Shown: positions 33,605 through 42,749 of the stretch, piece after piece
Layout: each line of letters starts with the position of its first letter
Numbering within the stretch: the first letter of the stretch is position 1
Assembly: GCF_007971025.1 (NCBI RefSeq)
Contig: NZ_CP042436.1
Location: 434,001-498,000, forward strand
Length of the DNA: 64,000 bases
Direction of reading: 5' to 3'
Source of the DNA: Mucilaginibacter ginsenosidivorans
GTDB lineage: Bacteria > Bacteroidota > Bacteroidia > Sphingobacteriales > Sphingobacteriaceae
Program-made: the position numbers and the translations under genes
Notes under the pieces: model-generated
Seen by the model: only the letters and a program-made list of their open reading frames with translations
Databases searched by the model: none
Told to the model about the DNA's origin: nothing

Positions 33605-33614
33605 TTTATAAAAT

Positions 33615-34169
33615 ATGCCAACTGAAATTAAACGCTGCACCTGGCCCGGAACAGACGAACTCTACATTAAATATCATGATGAAGAGTGGGGTAAAGAGGT
33701 TCACGATGATAAAATATTATTCGAATTTCTCATCCTTGAATCGGCCCAGGCCGGGTTAAGCTGGATCACAATCCTGCGCCGCCGCGAGGGCTACCGAAAA
33801 GCCTTCGCCGGGTTTGACGTGCGCAAGGTAGCTGCCTTTACCGAAGACGATGTGGAGCGCCTGATGCAGGATACGGGCATTATCCGTAACCGGCTTAAAA
33901 TTTTGGCGGCTATCAATAATGCCAAATTGTTTATTGAAGTGCAAAAGGAATTTGGCTCGTTCGATAAATACCTGTACAGCTTTATGCCCGATGGTAAACC
34001 CATTATGAACCAGCCAACGCACGCCATTGCGAGCACGCCAATTTCCGACGCCATCAGCAAGGATATGAAAAAGCGGGGCTTTAAGTTCTTCGGAACAACC
34101 ATCTGCTACGCCCACATGCAGGCCACGGGTATGGTGAACGACCATTTGCCCGACTGTTCTTTTAAATAG
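33615..34169 (+). CDS. tag: DNA-3-methyladenine glycosylase I
   Basis: A 184-residue protein of the HhH-superfamily Tag family that excises 3-methyladenine from DNA. RCTWPGTDELYIKYHDEEWG carries the first zinc Cys and His; C-terminal ICYAHMQATGMVNDHLPDC holds the last two ligands. The LIL..QAGLSW..IL pattern is intact. It sits 10 bp after the ExbD-like gene and may share its transcript. A 20-bp tandem repeat separates it from polA. Confidence 0.95.
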   Translation: MPTEIKRCTWPGTDELYIKYHDEEWGKEVHDDKILFEFLILESAQAGLSWITILRRREGYRKAFAGFDVRKVAAFTEDDVERLMQDTGIIRNRLKILAAINNAKLFIEVQKEFGSFDKYLYSFMPDGKPIMNQPTHAIASTPISDAISKDMKKRGFKFFGTTICYAHMQATGMVNDHLPDCSFK

Positions 34170-34171
34170 AT

Positions 34172-34231
34172 GATTACACTGATTATTATCGGATTGCACT
34201 GATTATTATCGGATTGCACTGATTATTTTTT
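34172..34231. repeat. Three tandem 20-bp repeats before polA
   Basis: GATTACACTGATTATTATCG, GATTGCACTGATTATTATCG and GATTGCACTGATTATTTTTT lie in tandem (34172-34231). Related AATCGGTG(C/T)AATC strings occur at 34310-34350 and before pdeM (5449-5462). Not CRISPR-like. Confidence 0.7.
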
Positions 34232-34356
34232 GATTTCACCGATTGGATTTTGATTGCATAGATTAGTATGTATTTTTGAAAATCGCTGGTATCGGTGCTA
34301 TCGCTTCCTAAAATCGGTGTAATCATTCTAAAAAATCGGTGTAATCAAAAATAACT

Positions 34357-37170
34357 ATGAAGAAGCTATTTCTTTTGGACGGCATGGCGCTTATTTACCG
34401 GGCGCATTTTGCGTTGAGCAAAACCCCGCGTTTTACTTCGGGCGGCCTCAATACCTCGGCGATGCTGGGCTTTACCAATACCTTGCTGGATGTGCTGAAA
34501 AAAGAAAGGCCCACCCACATGGCCGTAGTTTTTGATACTGAAGCGCCAACCGAACGCCACACCGAGTTTGAAGCTTACAAGGCGCAGCGGGAGAGCATGC
34601 CCGAGGACCTGGCTGCCGCCATTCCGTATATCTATAAGATAGTTTTAGGATTTAACATACCGCTTATTACGTCCGACGGCTACGAGGCCGATGACATCAT
34701 CGGCACCCTTGCCAAAAAAGCCGAGGCCAAAGGTTACCAGGTATATTGCATGACACCCGATAAGGATTTCGCGCAACTGGTTTCCGATAATATCAAACTG
34801 TACAAACCCGGCCGACAAGGCAACGAGGTGGAAATAATGGGGGTGAAGGAAGTGCTGGAAAAATGGGAGGTTAGCGATCCGTTGCAGGTTATAGATATTT
34901 TAGGCCTTTGGGGCGATGCGGTGGATAATATCCCCGGCATTCCCGGCATTGGTGAAAAGACAGCCAAGGCGCTTATCAAGCAATACGGTTCGATGGAGAA
35001 CATCATCGCCAACAGCCACGAACTGAAAGGTAAGCAGCGCGAAAATGTAGAGCAATTTGCCGAGCAGGGCCTGTTATCCAAACGCCTGGCTACCATCAAC
35101 CTGAATGCCCCGGTAGAGCTGGATGAAGCCGGGCTGGAAATGTGCGCACCAAGCAAGGACCTGCTGGAGCCTCTTTTCGCCGAGCTGGAATTCCGCACAC
35201 TGGGCCGCCGTGTGTTTGGCGACGATTTCAGCATTACCGAAACCCGGGCCGTTTCTATCCAAACCGATCTGTTTGGCGAACCGGTAGCTGCCGGTCGCAC
35301 CACCATGACAGTGGATGTGCAGGATATAGCCGAGCCGGAAGGGCAACCCGAGGCAGGAAAGAACATCACCAATGTCGACCATGAATATATTTTAGCCGAT
35401 ACTAAAGAAAAACGCGCCGAACTGATAGCCGAACTTAAACAGCAAAAGGTCATTTGCTTTGATACCGAAACTACGGGTACCGATGCTAACCATTGCGAAC
35501 TGGTGGGTTTGTCGTTCGCCATCAAACATCATCACGGCTGGTATGTTCCTGTTCCGGCAAATCAAAAAGAGGCGCAGGCGATAGTTGATGAATTTAAGCC
35601 CGTTTTAGAGGACGGGGACATCGGCAAGATAGGCCAGAATATCAAATTCGATGTATTGATGCTTAAATGGTATGGCCTTGCAGTAAAAGGCCCTTTGTTC
35701 GATACCATGCTGGCGCATTACGTGCTCGACCCGGATACGCGCCACAATATGGATGTGATGTCGGAAAACTACCTGGGTTACAGCCCGGTTTCCATTACCG
35801 AACTGATAGGCCCGAAGGGCAAGGCCCAGGGCAGCATGCGCGATGTAGCGTTTGAAAAGATAAAAGAATACGCCGCCGAAGATGCCGACATTACCCTGCA
35901 ATTGCACGATGTTTTCAAACCGAAAGTAAAGCAGGCCGAGGCGGAAAAGCTGATCAACGATATCGAATGCCCGCTTATCTATGTGCTTGCCGATATGGAG
36001 TACGAGGGCGTGCGTATTGACCATAATACACTGGCCGAATTTTCCAAAGAGCTGGTGGGCGACATAGCTAAACTGGAACGTACGGTGTACGATAAGGCCG
36101 GCGTACGGTTTAACATTGCCTCGCCAAAGCAGCTGGGCGAGGTGCTGTTTGAGAAACTGATGCTCGACCCGAAAGCCAAAAAGACCAAGACGGGCCAATA
36201 CCAAACCGGCGAGGATGTGCTGCTTGCCCTGGCCTCGAAAAGCGATATTGTGCGCGATATTTTGGATTACCGCCAGTTGCAGAAATTAAAATCGACCTAT
36301 GTGGATGCGCTGCCGCAAATGGTGAGCCCCAAAACCGGGCGCGTGCATACTTCCTACAATCAGGCCGTGGCTGCAACAGGGCGCTTAAGCTCCACCAACC
36401 CCAACCTGCAAAACATCCCTATCCGTACCGAACGCGGTCGCGAGGTGCGCAAGGCGTTCATCCCGCGCGACGAGAACCACACCATTGTATCGGCGGATTA
36501 TTCGCAGATCGAACTGCGCATTATTGCCGAGATCAGCAAGGATGCCAACATGCTCGATGCCTTTGCCCAAAACCTCGACATCCACACCGCTACCGCTGCC
36601 AAAGTATACGGCAAGCAACTGCACGAGGTAACCAGCGACGAGCGGCGCAACGCCAAAGCGGTCAACTTCGGTATCATCTACGGGCAGTCGGCCTTTGGTT
36701 TGTCGCAAAGCCTGGGCATACCGCGCAAGGAGGCTGCCGAGATCATCGAAAACTACTTTGCCCAATATTCGGGCATTAAGCAATACATGGCCGACACCAT
36801 GAACTTTGCCCGCGAGAACGGCTATGTGTGCACCCTAATGGGCCGCCGCCGTTACCTGCGCGACATCAATTCGGCCAATGCCACCGTTCGCGGCTTTGCC
36901 GAACGAAACGCCATCAATGCCCCCATACAGGGTTCGGCGGCGGATATGATCAAGATAGCCATGATCAACATTCACCGCGAACTGAAGGCCCAGAAAATGG
37001 ATGCCCGCATGACCATGCAGGTGCATGACGAGTTGGTGTTCGACGTGCCAAATCACGAGGTGGAAAAAATAAAACCCATCATCAGCGAAGGCATGAAGAA
37101 CGCCATCAAAACCAACGTACCCATCCTGGTCGAGATAGGTACCGGGGCCAACTGGCTGGAGGCGCATTAA
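34357..37170 (+). CDS. polA: DNA polymerase I
   Basis: A 937-residue family-A polymerase. Domain order is 5'-3' exonuclease (residues 1-290; LITSDGYEADDIIGTLA), a 3'-5' exonuclease-type domain (residues 345-530; VICFDTETTGTDANHCELVG), and polymerase (from 560). Motif A is SADYSQIELRI with D714, motif B is RRNAKAVNFGIIYG, and motif C is MQVHDELVF with D891. The proofreading motif D-E-T is present, so the exonuclease may be active. Used in Okazaki-fragment processing and repair. No neighbours suggest an operon. Confidence 0.97.
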   Translation: MKKLFLLDGMALIYRAHFALSKTPRFTSGGLNTSAMLGFTNTLLDVLKKERPTHMAVVFDTEAPTERHTEFEAYKAQRESMPEDLAAAIPYIYKIVLGFNIPLITSDGYEADDIIGTLAKKAEAKGYQVYCMTPDKDFAQLVSDNIKLYKPGRQGNEVEIMGVKEVLEKWEVSDPLQVIDILGLWGDAVDNIPGIPGIGEKTAKALIKQYGSMENIIANSHELKGKQRENVEQFAEQGLLSKRLATINLNAPVELDEAGLEMCAPSKDLLEPLFAELEFRTLGRRVFGDDFSITETRAVSIQTDLFGEPVAAGRTTMTVDVQDIAEPEGQPEAGKNITNVDHEYILADTKEKRAELIAELKQQKVICFDTETTGTDANHCELVGLSFAIKHHHGWYVPVPANQKEAQAIVDEFKPVLEDGDIGKIGQNIKFDVLMLKWYGLAVKGPLFDTMLAHYVLDPDTRHNMDVMSENYLGYSPVSITELIGPKGKAQGSMRDVAFEKIKEYAAEDADITLQLHDVFKPKVKQAEAEKLINDIECPLIYVLADMEYEGVRIDHNTLAEFSKELVGDIAKLERTVYDKAGVRFNIASPKQLGEVLFEKLMLDPKAKKTKTGQYQTGEDVLLALASKSDIVRDILDYRQLQKLKSTYVDALPQMVSPKTGRVHTSYNQAVAATGRLSSTNPNLQNIPIRTERGREVRKAFIPRDENHTIVSADYSQIELRIIAEISKDANMLDAFAQNLDIHTATAAKVYGKQLHEVTSDERRNAKAVNFGIIYGQSAFGLSQSLGIPRKEAAEIIENYFAQYSGIKQYMADTMNFARENGYVCTLMGRRRYLRDINSANATVRGFAERNAINAPIQGSAADMIKIAMINIHRELKAQKMDARMTMQVHDELVFDVPNHEVEKIKPIISEGMKNAIKTNVPILVEIGTGANWLEAH

Positions 37171-37381
37171 GGAGGAAGTCGGGAGTCAGAAGTCGGTTCG
37201 GGGAGATGGATAGACCAAGACTTACGACTTTCAAAAAAGGGTGTTTCCCTTGTTCCCCGGGTCACGCTTTCCATTCATACGTCCGCAGAGCCTTAGGCGC
37301 AAAGGCCGGTATCCATCAAGTCGTCATGCTGAACTTGTTTCAGCATCCCACATACTAAGTAGCCCGCATGACATGGTTGGG

Positions 37382-37506
37382 GTGTTTGTCCGTCCGTTTT
37401 TTTGTATTGGGGTGATGATACAAAGCGGACAAACCTGTCATTAAACGGGCGCTGCACGCGTGCGGCAGCGAAAGAAGGTGGACGTAAAATACGGACGGAC
37501 AAACAC
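37382..37506. repeat. Perfect 16-bp inverted repeat with 93-bp loop
   Basis: GTGTTTGTCCGTCCGT (37382-37397) and ACGGACGGACAAACAC (37491-37506) form perfect arms. A smaller GCTGC-hairpin lies inside the loop. It belongs to the 718-bp gene-free stretch 37171-37888. Confidence 0.7.
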
Positions 37507-37577
37507 GCGTAAGGGATACCGGCCAATGTAGTTGAGTTAAGCAAAAAGATAAAAAGCATTAATATCGGATAATGAAC

Positions 37578-37632
37578 ATCGAACGCCGAAGTTTTCACTC
37601 CATTATTCAGCATTCGTTATTCGGTGTTCGAT
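37578..37632. repeat. 13-bp inverted repeat (ATCGAACGCCGAA)
   Basis: ATCGAACGCCGAA (37578-37590) pairs with TTCGGTGTTCGAT (37620-37632), with one mismatch. It is a further hairpin of the stretch between polA and glgA. Nothing else recognisable was found between 37171 and 37888 apart from the 16-bp inverted repeat and ATGCTGAA...TTCAGCAT near 37326. Confidence 0.6.
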
Positions 37633-37888
37633 ATTTAAATCCTTAGCTTAACAATATTGGACCTGGGCTTCCCAACCCACGCACATTACCATTTTCACAA
37701 AAATCCACACCTATAACCCGCGAAAAATATGGATTTTGCAAAAAACCATCCGGGATGCTTATAAATTAAAAGCGAACTGCCCCCGAGGGTAAACAAATAA
37801 TAAAAATTCGTTTTTTAAACAGAATATAACCCCATTGGTTGTTTATTTAAGCAATTGTTCCTTAAATTGAACCGGTTATAGTCTATTA

Positions 37889-39313
37889 ATGAAAATCTTC
37901 CACCTAAGCGCCGAATGTTACCCTGTTGCCAAAGTTGGCGGCCTGGCCGATGTTGTGGGCGCACTACCCAAATACCAAAACCAGATGGGGCTTGATGCCT
38001 CCGTCGTGATGCCTTTTTATGAGCGCAAGTTTGTGCAGGAAAACGAATGGGATGTTGTTTTTGAGGCTTCGTCGTTTTTGGGCGCCCGGCGTTTTTACTT
38101 CGAGATATTAAAAGAAAAAACGGATAAACTCGGTTTCCCCCTGTACCTGGTGAAGATACCCGGCCTGCTCGACCGTGAGAACGTTTACAGCTACCCCGAC
38201 GAAACGGAGCAGTTTATTGCCTACCAGATAGCTTTTCTGGATTGGATCACCTGGTCGCAGCAAACACCGGATATTATACACTGCCATGATCATCATTCGG
38301 GCCTGGTGCCCTTCCTGATGTATCATGCGCGGCCATACCACCGTTTAGCGGGTATACCTACGATACTGACCATACATAACGGGCAATACCACGGCGCGTT
38401 CAACTGGAGCAAGCTTTCGCTGCTGGGCGATATCGACCTGTCAAAAACCGGTTTGCTGGAGTGGAACGGCGCAATAAACCCGCTGGCCGCGGCGGTAAAA
38501 TGCTGCTGGAAATATACCACCGTTTCGCCGACTTACCTGGAAGAACTGACCTACCAGTCGAACGGCATGGAGTATCTTTTCTACCTCGAACGAAATAAAG
38601 GCACGGGTATCCTCAACGGTATTGATACCGAAGTGTGGAACCCGAAAACCGACCCGATGATCCCTGAAAAATTTTCGATAAGGACACTGGCATCGGGCAA
38701 GCAAAAAGACAAAGAGGCACTATGCGCCCGGTTCAAATTATCTACAGACAGGCCACTGATCTCGTTCATTGGCAGGCTGGTGGGCGAAAAAGGTGCCGAC
38801 CTGCTGCCCAATGCCATCAGGCGGAGCATACTGGCGCACCCCGGCGGCGTAAATTTTTGCCTGCTGGGTGCCGGCGAAGTGAAAGTGCAAGAGCAGTTGT
38901 TGGCCCTGCAAACTGAGTTCCCCGACCAGTGCAGTGTATTTATCGGGTACGACGAGCCGCTGGCTCACCTGGTATACGCCGGTTCGGATTTCCTGCTGAT
39001 GCCGTCGCGCGTTGAACCCTGCGGGCTGAACCAGTTGTACGCACTAAGATATGGCACCGTGCCCATGGTGCGGACCACCGGCGGGCTAAGGGATTCTGTG
39101 ATAGATTTTGGCGATGAGGGCGGTTACGGCATCCGCTTTATCCAGGCCAATGCCGAAGATATTATACATGCCGCAGGCAGGGCCATCGGGCTGTACGAAA
39201 CCACACCGCACCTGCAACTGATACGCAAACGAATGATGGCGCTCGATTTCTCGTGGGATCGGTCGGCCAAAGAATATATTAATCTTTATGAGAGTTTAAA
39301 ACCTGCTATATGA
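37889..39313 (+). CDS. glgA: Glycogen synthase (ADP-glucose type)
   Basis: A 474-residue GT5 glycosyltransferase that elongates alpha-1,4-glucan from ADP-glucose. The ADP-glucose-binding KVGGLADVVGALPK is near residues 15-28. The C-terminal Rossmann half carries SRVEPCGLNQLYALRYGTVPMVRTTGGL. The catalytic GLN pattern is intact. The last four bases overlap the glgC start, so both enzymes of glycogen synthesis form an operon. No glgB, glgP or glgX is in view. Confidence 0.95.
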   Translation: MKIFHLSAECYPVAKVGGLADVVGALPKYQNQMGLDASVVMPFYERKFVQENEWDVVFEASSFLGARRFYFEILKEKTDKLGFPLYLVKIPGLLDRENVYSYPDETEQFIAYQIAFLDWITWSQQTPDIIHCHDHHSGLVPFLMYHARPYHRLAGIPTILTIHNGQYHGAFNWSKLSLLGDIDLSKTGLLEWNGAINPLAAAVKCCWKYTTVSPTYLEELTYQSNGMEYLFYLERNKGTGILNGIDTEVWNPKTDPMIPEKFSIRTLASGKQKDKEALCARFKLSTDRPLISFIGRLVGEKGADLLPNAIRRSILAHPGGVNFCLLGAGEVKVQEQLLALQTEFPDQCSVFIGYDEPLAHLVYAGSDFLLMPSRVEPCGLNQLYALRYGTVPMVRTTGGLRDSVIDFGDEGGYGIRFIQANAEDIIHAAGRAIGLYETTPHLQLIRKRMMALDFSWDRSAKEYINLYESLKPAI

Positions 39314-40575
39314 CATCAAAAGTAATTTCCATTGTGCTCGGCGGCGGCCAGGGAAGCCGCTTATCGCCCCTTACCGCAACACGCTCCAAGCCTGCCGTAC
39401 CAATAGGCGGCAAGTACCGTTTGGTTGACATCCCGATCTCGAATTGCCTGCATTCGGATATTACCCGCATTTACGTGCTCACGCAGTTCAACTCGGCGTC
39501 GCTTAACAAGCACATCAAAAACACGTACCATTTCAGCAGCTTTAGCTCGGCTTTTGTCGATATACTCGCAGCCGAACAAACACCATCCAGCGTAGCCTGG
39601 TACCAGGGCACTGCCGATGCCGTAAGGCAAAGCCTGCACCATTTGGCGGTACACGAGTTTGAGTACGTGCTCATCCTGTCGGGCGACCAGCTGTACCAGA
39701 TGGATTTCCAGGACATGATCAATAACCATATCGAGACCAATGCAGAAATTTCTATCGCTACCATCCCGGTGCATGCCAATGACGTACCCGGGTTTGGTAT
39801 ACTGAAAACCGATTCGAACAATATGATCACCTCGTTTATCGAAAAGCCAAAAAAGGATTTCGAAAGCTGGGCATCGGAAGTAAGTGATGAAATGAAGGCC
39901 GAGGGCAGGGTGTACCTGGCATCGATGGGTATCTACGTTTTCAACCGCAAATTGCTGTACGAATTGCTGATGGGGAACGACCGCACCGACTTCGGCAAGG
40001 AGATCATCCCCGATTCGATAGCGCATCACCGTGTGGCAAGCTACCAGTACGAGGGTTACTGGACCGACATTGGTACCATACCTTCATTCTTTGAGGCCAA
40101 CCTCGGATTGACGGACGATATCCCCAAATTTAACCTGTTCGATTCGCAGCCGATATTCACCCGCGCGCGCATGCTGCCGCCATCAAAAGTGTCGGGCTCG
40201 CATTTGGAGAAAACGATCATTGCTGATGGCTGCATTATTAATGCCAGTCATATTTCCCGGTCAATTATTGGCATTCGTACTCGCATTGGTATAGATACCG
40301 TTATTGAAAATTGCTACGTAATGGGCAGTGACAATTACCAAACGTTGGAACAGATCAGGGAATCAAACCTGAGCAATTCGCCCATCATGGGAATAGGCGA
40401 CCGCTGCTGTATCAAAAATGCCATCATCGATAAAAACACTTATATCGGCGACGACGTCAAGATCAACTGCGGTAATAAAAAGCTGGAGGACGGCGACTAC
40501 GGCACGTATACTGTACAGGATGGTATCGTAGTGATAAAGAAAAGAGCCATAATACCGCATGGGACAGTGATTTAA
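39310..40575 (+). CDS. glgC: Glucose-1-phosphate adenylyltransferase
   Basis: A 421-residue nucleotidyltransferase making ADP-glucose, the substrate of GlgA. VLGGGQGSRLSPLTATRSKPAVPIGGKYRLVDIPISNC contains the GGGQGSRLxPLTxxRxKPAVP signature. FIEKPKKDF and YWTDIGTIPSFFEANL are the substrate site. A C-terminal left-handed beta-helix follows. It overlaps glgA by four bases. Confidence 0.96.
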   Translation: MTSKVISIVLGGGQGSRLSPLTATRSKPAVPIGGKYRLVDIPISNCLHSDITRIYVLTQFNSASLNKHIKNTYHFSSFSSAFVDILAAEQTPSSVAWYQGTADAVRQSLHHLAVHEFEYVLILSGDQLYQMDFQDMINNHIETNAEISIATIPVHANDVPGFGILKTDSNNMITSFIEKPKKDFESWASEVSDEMKAEGRVYLASMGIYVFNRKLLYELLMGNDRTDFGKEIIPDSIAHHRVASYQYEGYWTDIGTIPSFFEANLGLTDDIPKFNLFDSQPIFTRARMLPPSKVSGSHLEKTIIADGCIINASHISRSIIGIRTRIGIDTVIENCYVMGSDNYQTLEQIRESNLSNSPIMGIGDRCCIKNAIIDKNTYIGDDVKINCGNKKLEDGDYGTYTVQDGIVVIKKRAIIPHGTVI

Positions 40576-40642
40576 GTTGAATATTTTTAAAACAATCTGC
40601 ACCCGGATTGTTATTAATATTCAAACCAAAAATTGTTATCCT

Positions 40643-40825
40643 ATGAAAAAAGCAATGGCCATGATCGCATTAGCTGCGATCTGTTTTAGTAGTTCAGCTT
40701 ACGCCCTTACCCCGGTAAAAATGGCGCAGGACACTACTAAAAAAGACACCGTAAAAATGAAGGTGAAGAAAAAAGGCACCAAAGTGAAAATCAAAAAGAA
40801 GATGAAGGACAGCACGCAGATGTAA
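40643..40825 (+). CDS. Small secreted Lys-rich protein
   Basis: A 60-residue product from ATG 40643 with a signal peptide (cleaved near SSSAYALTP). The mature part is strongly basic and repetitive (KKDTVKMKVKKKGTKVKIKKKMKDS). No family is recognised. It follows glgC by 67 bp and is terminated by a hairpin; a role in the periplasm is possible but unknown. Confidence 0.6.
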   Translation: MKKAMAMIALAAICFSSSAYALTPVKMAQDTTKKDTVKMKVKKKGTKVKIKKKMKDSTQM

Positions 40826-40842
40826 TTCCTTCATAAAAAACG

Positions 40843-40873
40843 AAGCCCTCCCAACGAAAGTTGAGGGGGCTTT
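40843..40873. terminator. Hairpin between convergent genes
   Basis: AAGCCCTC...GAGGGGGCTTT forms an imperfect stem, with AAC/GTT and a GAAA loop, between the small secreted protein gene and the convergent hydrolase gene. It may serve both directions. Confidence 0.7.
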
Positions 40874-40891
40874 GTTGTGATATATCTGCCG

Positions 40892-41569
40892 TTATAGTTC
40901 TATACTTTCGCCTATACCCGGGAGTTGTAAATTCAAGCCAGCATTTTTAAACTTACCGGCTACTTCAGCTTTATCAATTTTGATAACCGGGAAAGTATCG
41001 TAATGCACACCTATCACATTTTTGCAGTTAACGAAGCCTGCGGCTTTAACGGCATCGTCTGCATTCATGGTAAAGTTATCGCCTATGGGCAATACCGCCC
41101 AATCAAGGTTTTCGTCGGCCAGCAATTTCATATCATAGGTTAGCGCAGTATCCCCGGCTATGTATATCTTTTTGCCTTCGAGATAAAGGAGATAGCCAGC
41201 CGGGTTGCCGCCATAAGATCCGTCGGGCATGGAGCTGGAATGAATGGCACTTACCATTTTTACCCGCCCGAAATCAAAATTATAGCCGCCGCCTATATTC
41301 ATGGCATGCGCACCGGGTACGCCTTTTCCATCCAGCCATACCATTATTTCGTAAATGCAAATTACTTTGGCGCCGCTGTTTTTCTGTACAGCGAAGAAGT
41401 CGGCCATATGGTCTCCGTGCCCGTGGGTAAGCAAAATGTAATCGGGCTTTAAGCTATTAATATCAATGTGTTTCGCCAGTTCGTTATGAGAAATAAAAGG
41501 ATCGAACAGCAGCTTTTTGCCGGCTGTCTCTATTTCTAATGCCGAGTGTCCGTAATAGGTGAGTTTCAT
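40892..41569 (-). CDS. Metal-dependent hydrolase (UPF0173, beta-lactamase fold)
   Basis: A 225-residue metallo-beta-lactamase-fold protein. MKLTYYGHSALEIETAGKKLLFDPF and LLTHGHGDHMADF (HxHxDH) are diagnostic, with later metal-ligand candidates IAGDTALTYD and VIGVHYDTFP. UPF0173 members are putative hydrolases, and the substrate is unknown. It lies alone beside glgC and a small gene. Confidence 0.93.
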   Translation of the reverse strand: MKLTYYGHSALEIETAGKKLLFDPFISHNELAKHIDINSLKPDYILLTHGHGDHMADFFAVQKNSGAKVICIYEIMVWLDGKGVPGAHAMNIGGGYNFDFGRVKMVSAIHSSSMPDGSYGGNPAGYLLYLEGKKIYIAGDTALTYDMKLLADENLDWAVLPIGDNFTMNADDAVKAAGFVNCKNVIGVHYDTFPVIKIDKAEVAGKFKNAGLNLQLPGIGESIEL

Positions 41570-41620
41570 AGCAGGTGTTTTTGTTGTAATGTTTTAAAGT
41601 TAAAAAGTCTTAAGGTTGTT

Positions 41621-42253
41621 TTATGCTTTAGCTTTTTTATTGTCAGTAGGCTGCCTGAAAATTGTTTTAAACTCTGCCTTGAATTCTCTGTCATTTTCCA
41701 AGCTATTAATGTTAACAGAATGATTTGCTGCACTGACTAATCGCTCGTTCGCAAAGCTTTTATGATTTTCGTCTTCATATTCAAAATAGGCGATTAAAAC
41801 TCTAACTCCATTTTTCATTAGCGCCCTCGCAAGTGGAACAAAATCTCCGTCACCGGTCACAAGAATCGCCATATCTATTTTATCATCCAAACCAATTTGC
41901 AATGTCTCTACAGCCATATAGACGTCAATTCCCTTTTCTCCCTGAGTTTCTGACATAGGGACATTCTTAGGCTCAATTCCGGCATGCAGTAAATCTAGGT
42001 GCCTTTTTCGGTCTAATCTCAGATTGTTTTCTTGGGCTGCGCTTTCCTTATGAACGCCTTGAAAAAATGCAGAATAAACTACTTTGTAAGAAACGTGCCC
42101 TTGCTCCTTTGTCCGAACAAAACTTTCTAAAAGTTTATGAAATTCCTGAACTGATAGCCAGCCATATTTTTTCCCCCAGAAATAGTTTTGGGCCATAATA
42201 AAGTAGGTGCCGTCATAAAAGACGCCGATCCTTAGAAAGTTTTTTGTGCTCAT
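41621..42253 (-). CDS. NYN domain protein (LabA/PIN-like)
   Basis: A 210-residue protein from ATG 42253. It has the PIN-fold NYN nuclease motifs: the first Asp in GVFYDGTYFI, a second in GEKGIDVYMAVETLQIG, and the TGDGDFVPLARAL motif with two Asp. The order and spacing match LabA-like NYN proteins, which are thought to act on RNA. Soluble and cytosolic. Target unknown. Confidence 0.88.
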   Translation of the reverse strand: MSTKNFLRIGVFYDGTYFIMAQNYFWGKKYGWLSVQEFHKLLESFVRTKEQGHVSYKVVYSAFFQGVHKESAAQENNLRLDRKRHLDLLHAGIEPKNVPMSETQGEKGIDVYMAVETLQIGLDDKIDMAILVTGDGDFVPLARALMKNGVRVLIAYFEYEDENHKSFANERLVSAANHSVNINSLENDREFKAEFKTIFRQPTDNKKAKA

Positions 42254-42328
42254 AAGATTGTAGGTGTTGAAGGTTGATGCAAATATCAAAAAACATTACA
42301 ACTTTTCAACGTTCCAGCACTCCAACAA

Positions 42329-42634
42329 TTATTTCCCAAACATCCCGCCAAGCCCGCCAAACATTTGCTGCGACAGGGCCGCCATCTCGCTTTGGCTCAC
42401 ATTTTCGGCCTGTTCAAGGGCTTTATTTACAGCCAGGGCAAGTAGTTCCTCTAACTCTTCCTTATCGGCATCTTTCAGAAAATCCTCATCTATCATAATG
42501 GATTGGATCACCTTATTGCCGTTCGAGGTCACTTTTATTTTACCGCCCTCGGCACTGCCCATAACGGTAAGCCCGTCGAGCCTTTTTTTTACTTCGTCCG
42601 CTTTTTGTTTTGCTTCGTATAGTTTGTCGAACAT
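42329..42634 (-). CDS. YbaB/EbfC family nucleoid-associated protein
   Basis: A 101-residue protein, starting at ATG 42634 (MFDKLYEAKQKADEVKKRL). KIKVTSNGNKVIQSIMIDEDFL and the Gln/Gly-rich tail (MAALSQQMFGGLGGMFGK) are typical of YbaB/EbfC, which binds DNA as a dimer. Not in the common dnaX-recR context here. Confidence 0.92.
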   Translation of the reverse strand: MFDKLYEAKQKADEVKKRLDGLTVMGSAEGGKIKVTSNGNKVIQSIMIDEDFLKDADKEELEELLALAVNKALEQAENVSQSEMAALSQQMFGGLGGMFGK

Positions 42635-42749
42635 GGTATTAGTTGATTGAGTTGGATTAAGTTTATTAAGTTGAATATGTTTTGCAAAGTTGGCAAGTTT
42701 TTCCAAACCAGTCAACTTAATCAACTACTTAACCTAATCAACTTAGAAA

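Noticed and set aside
34172..34231. CRISPR array
   Set aside because: Three 20-bp units in direct tandem without spacers and no cas genes anywhere in the window.
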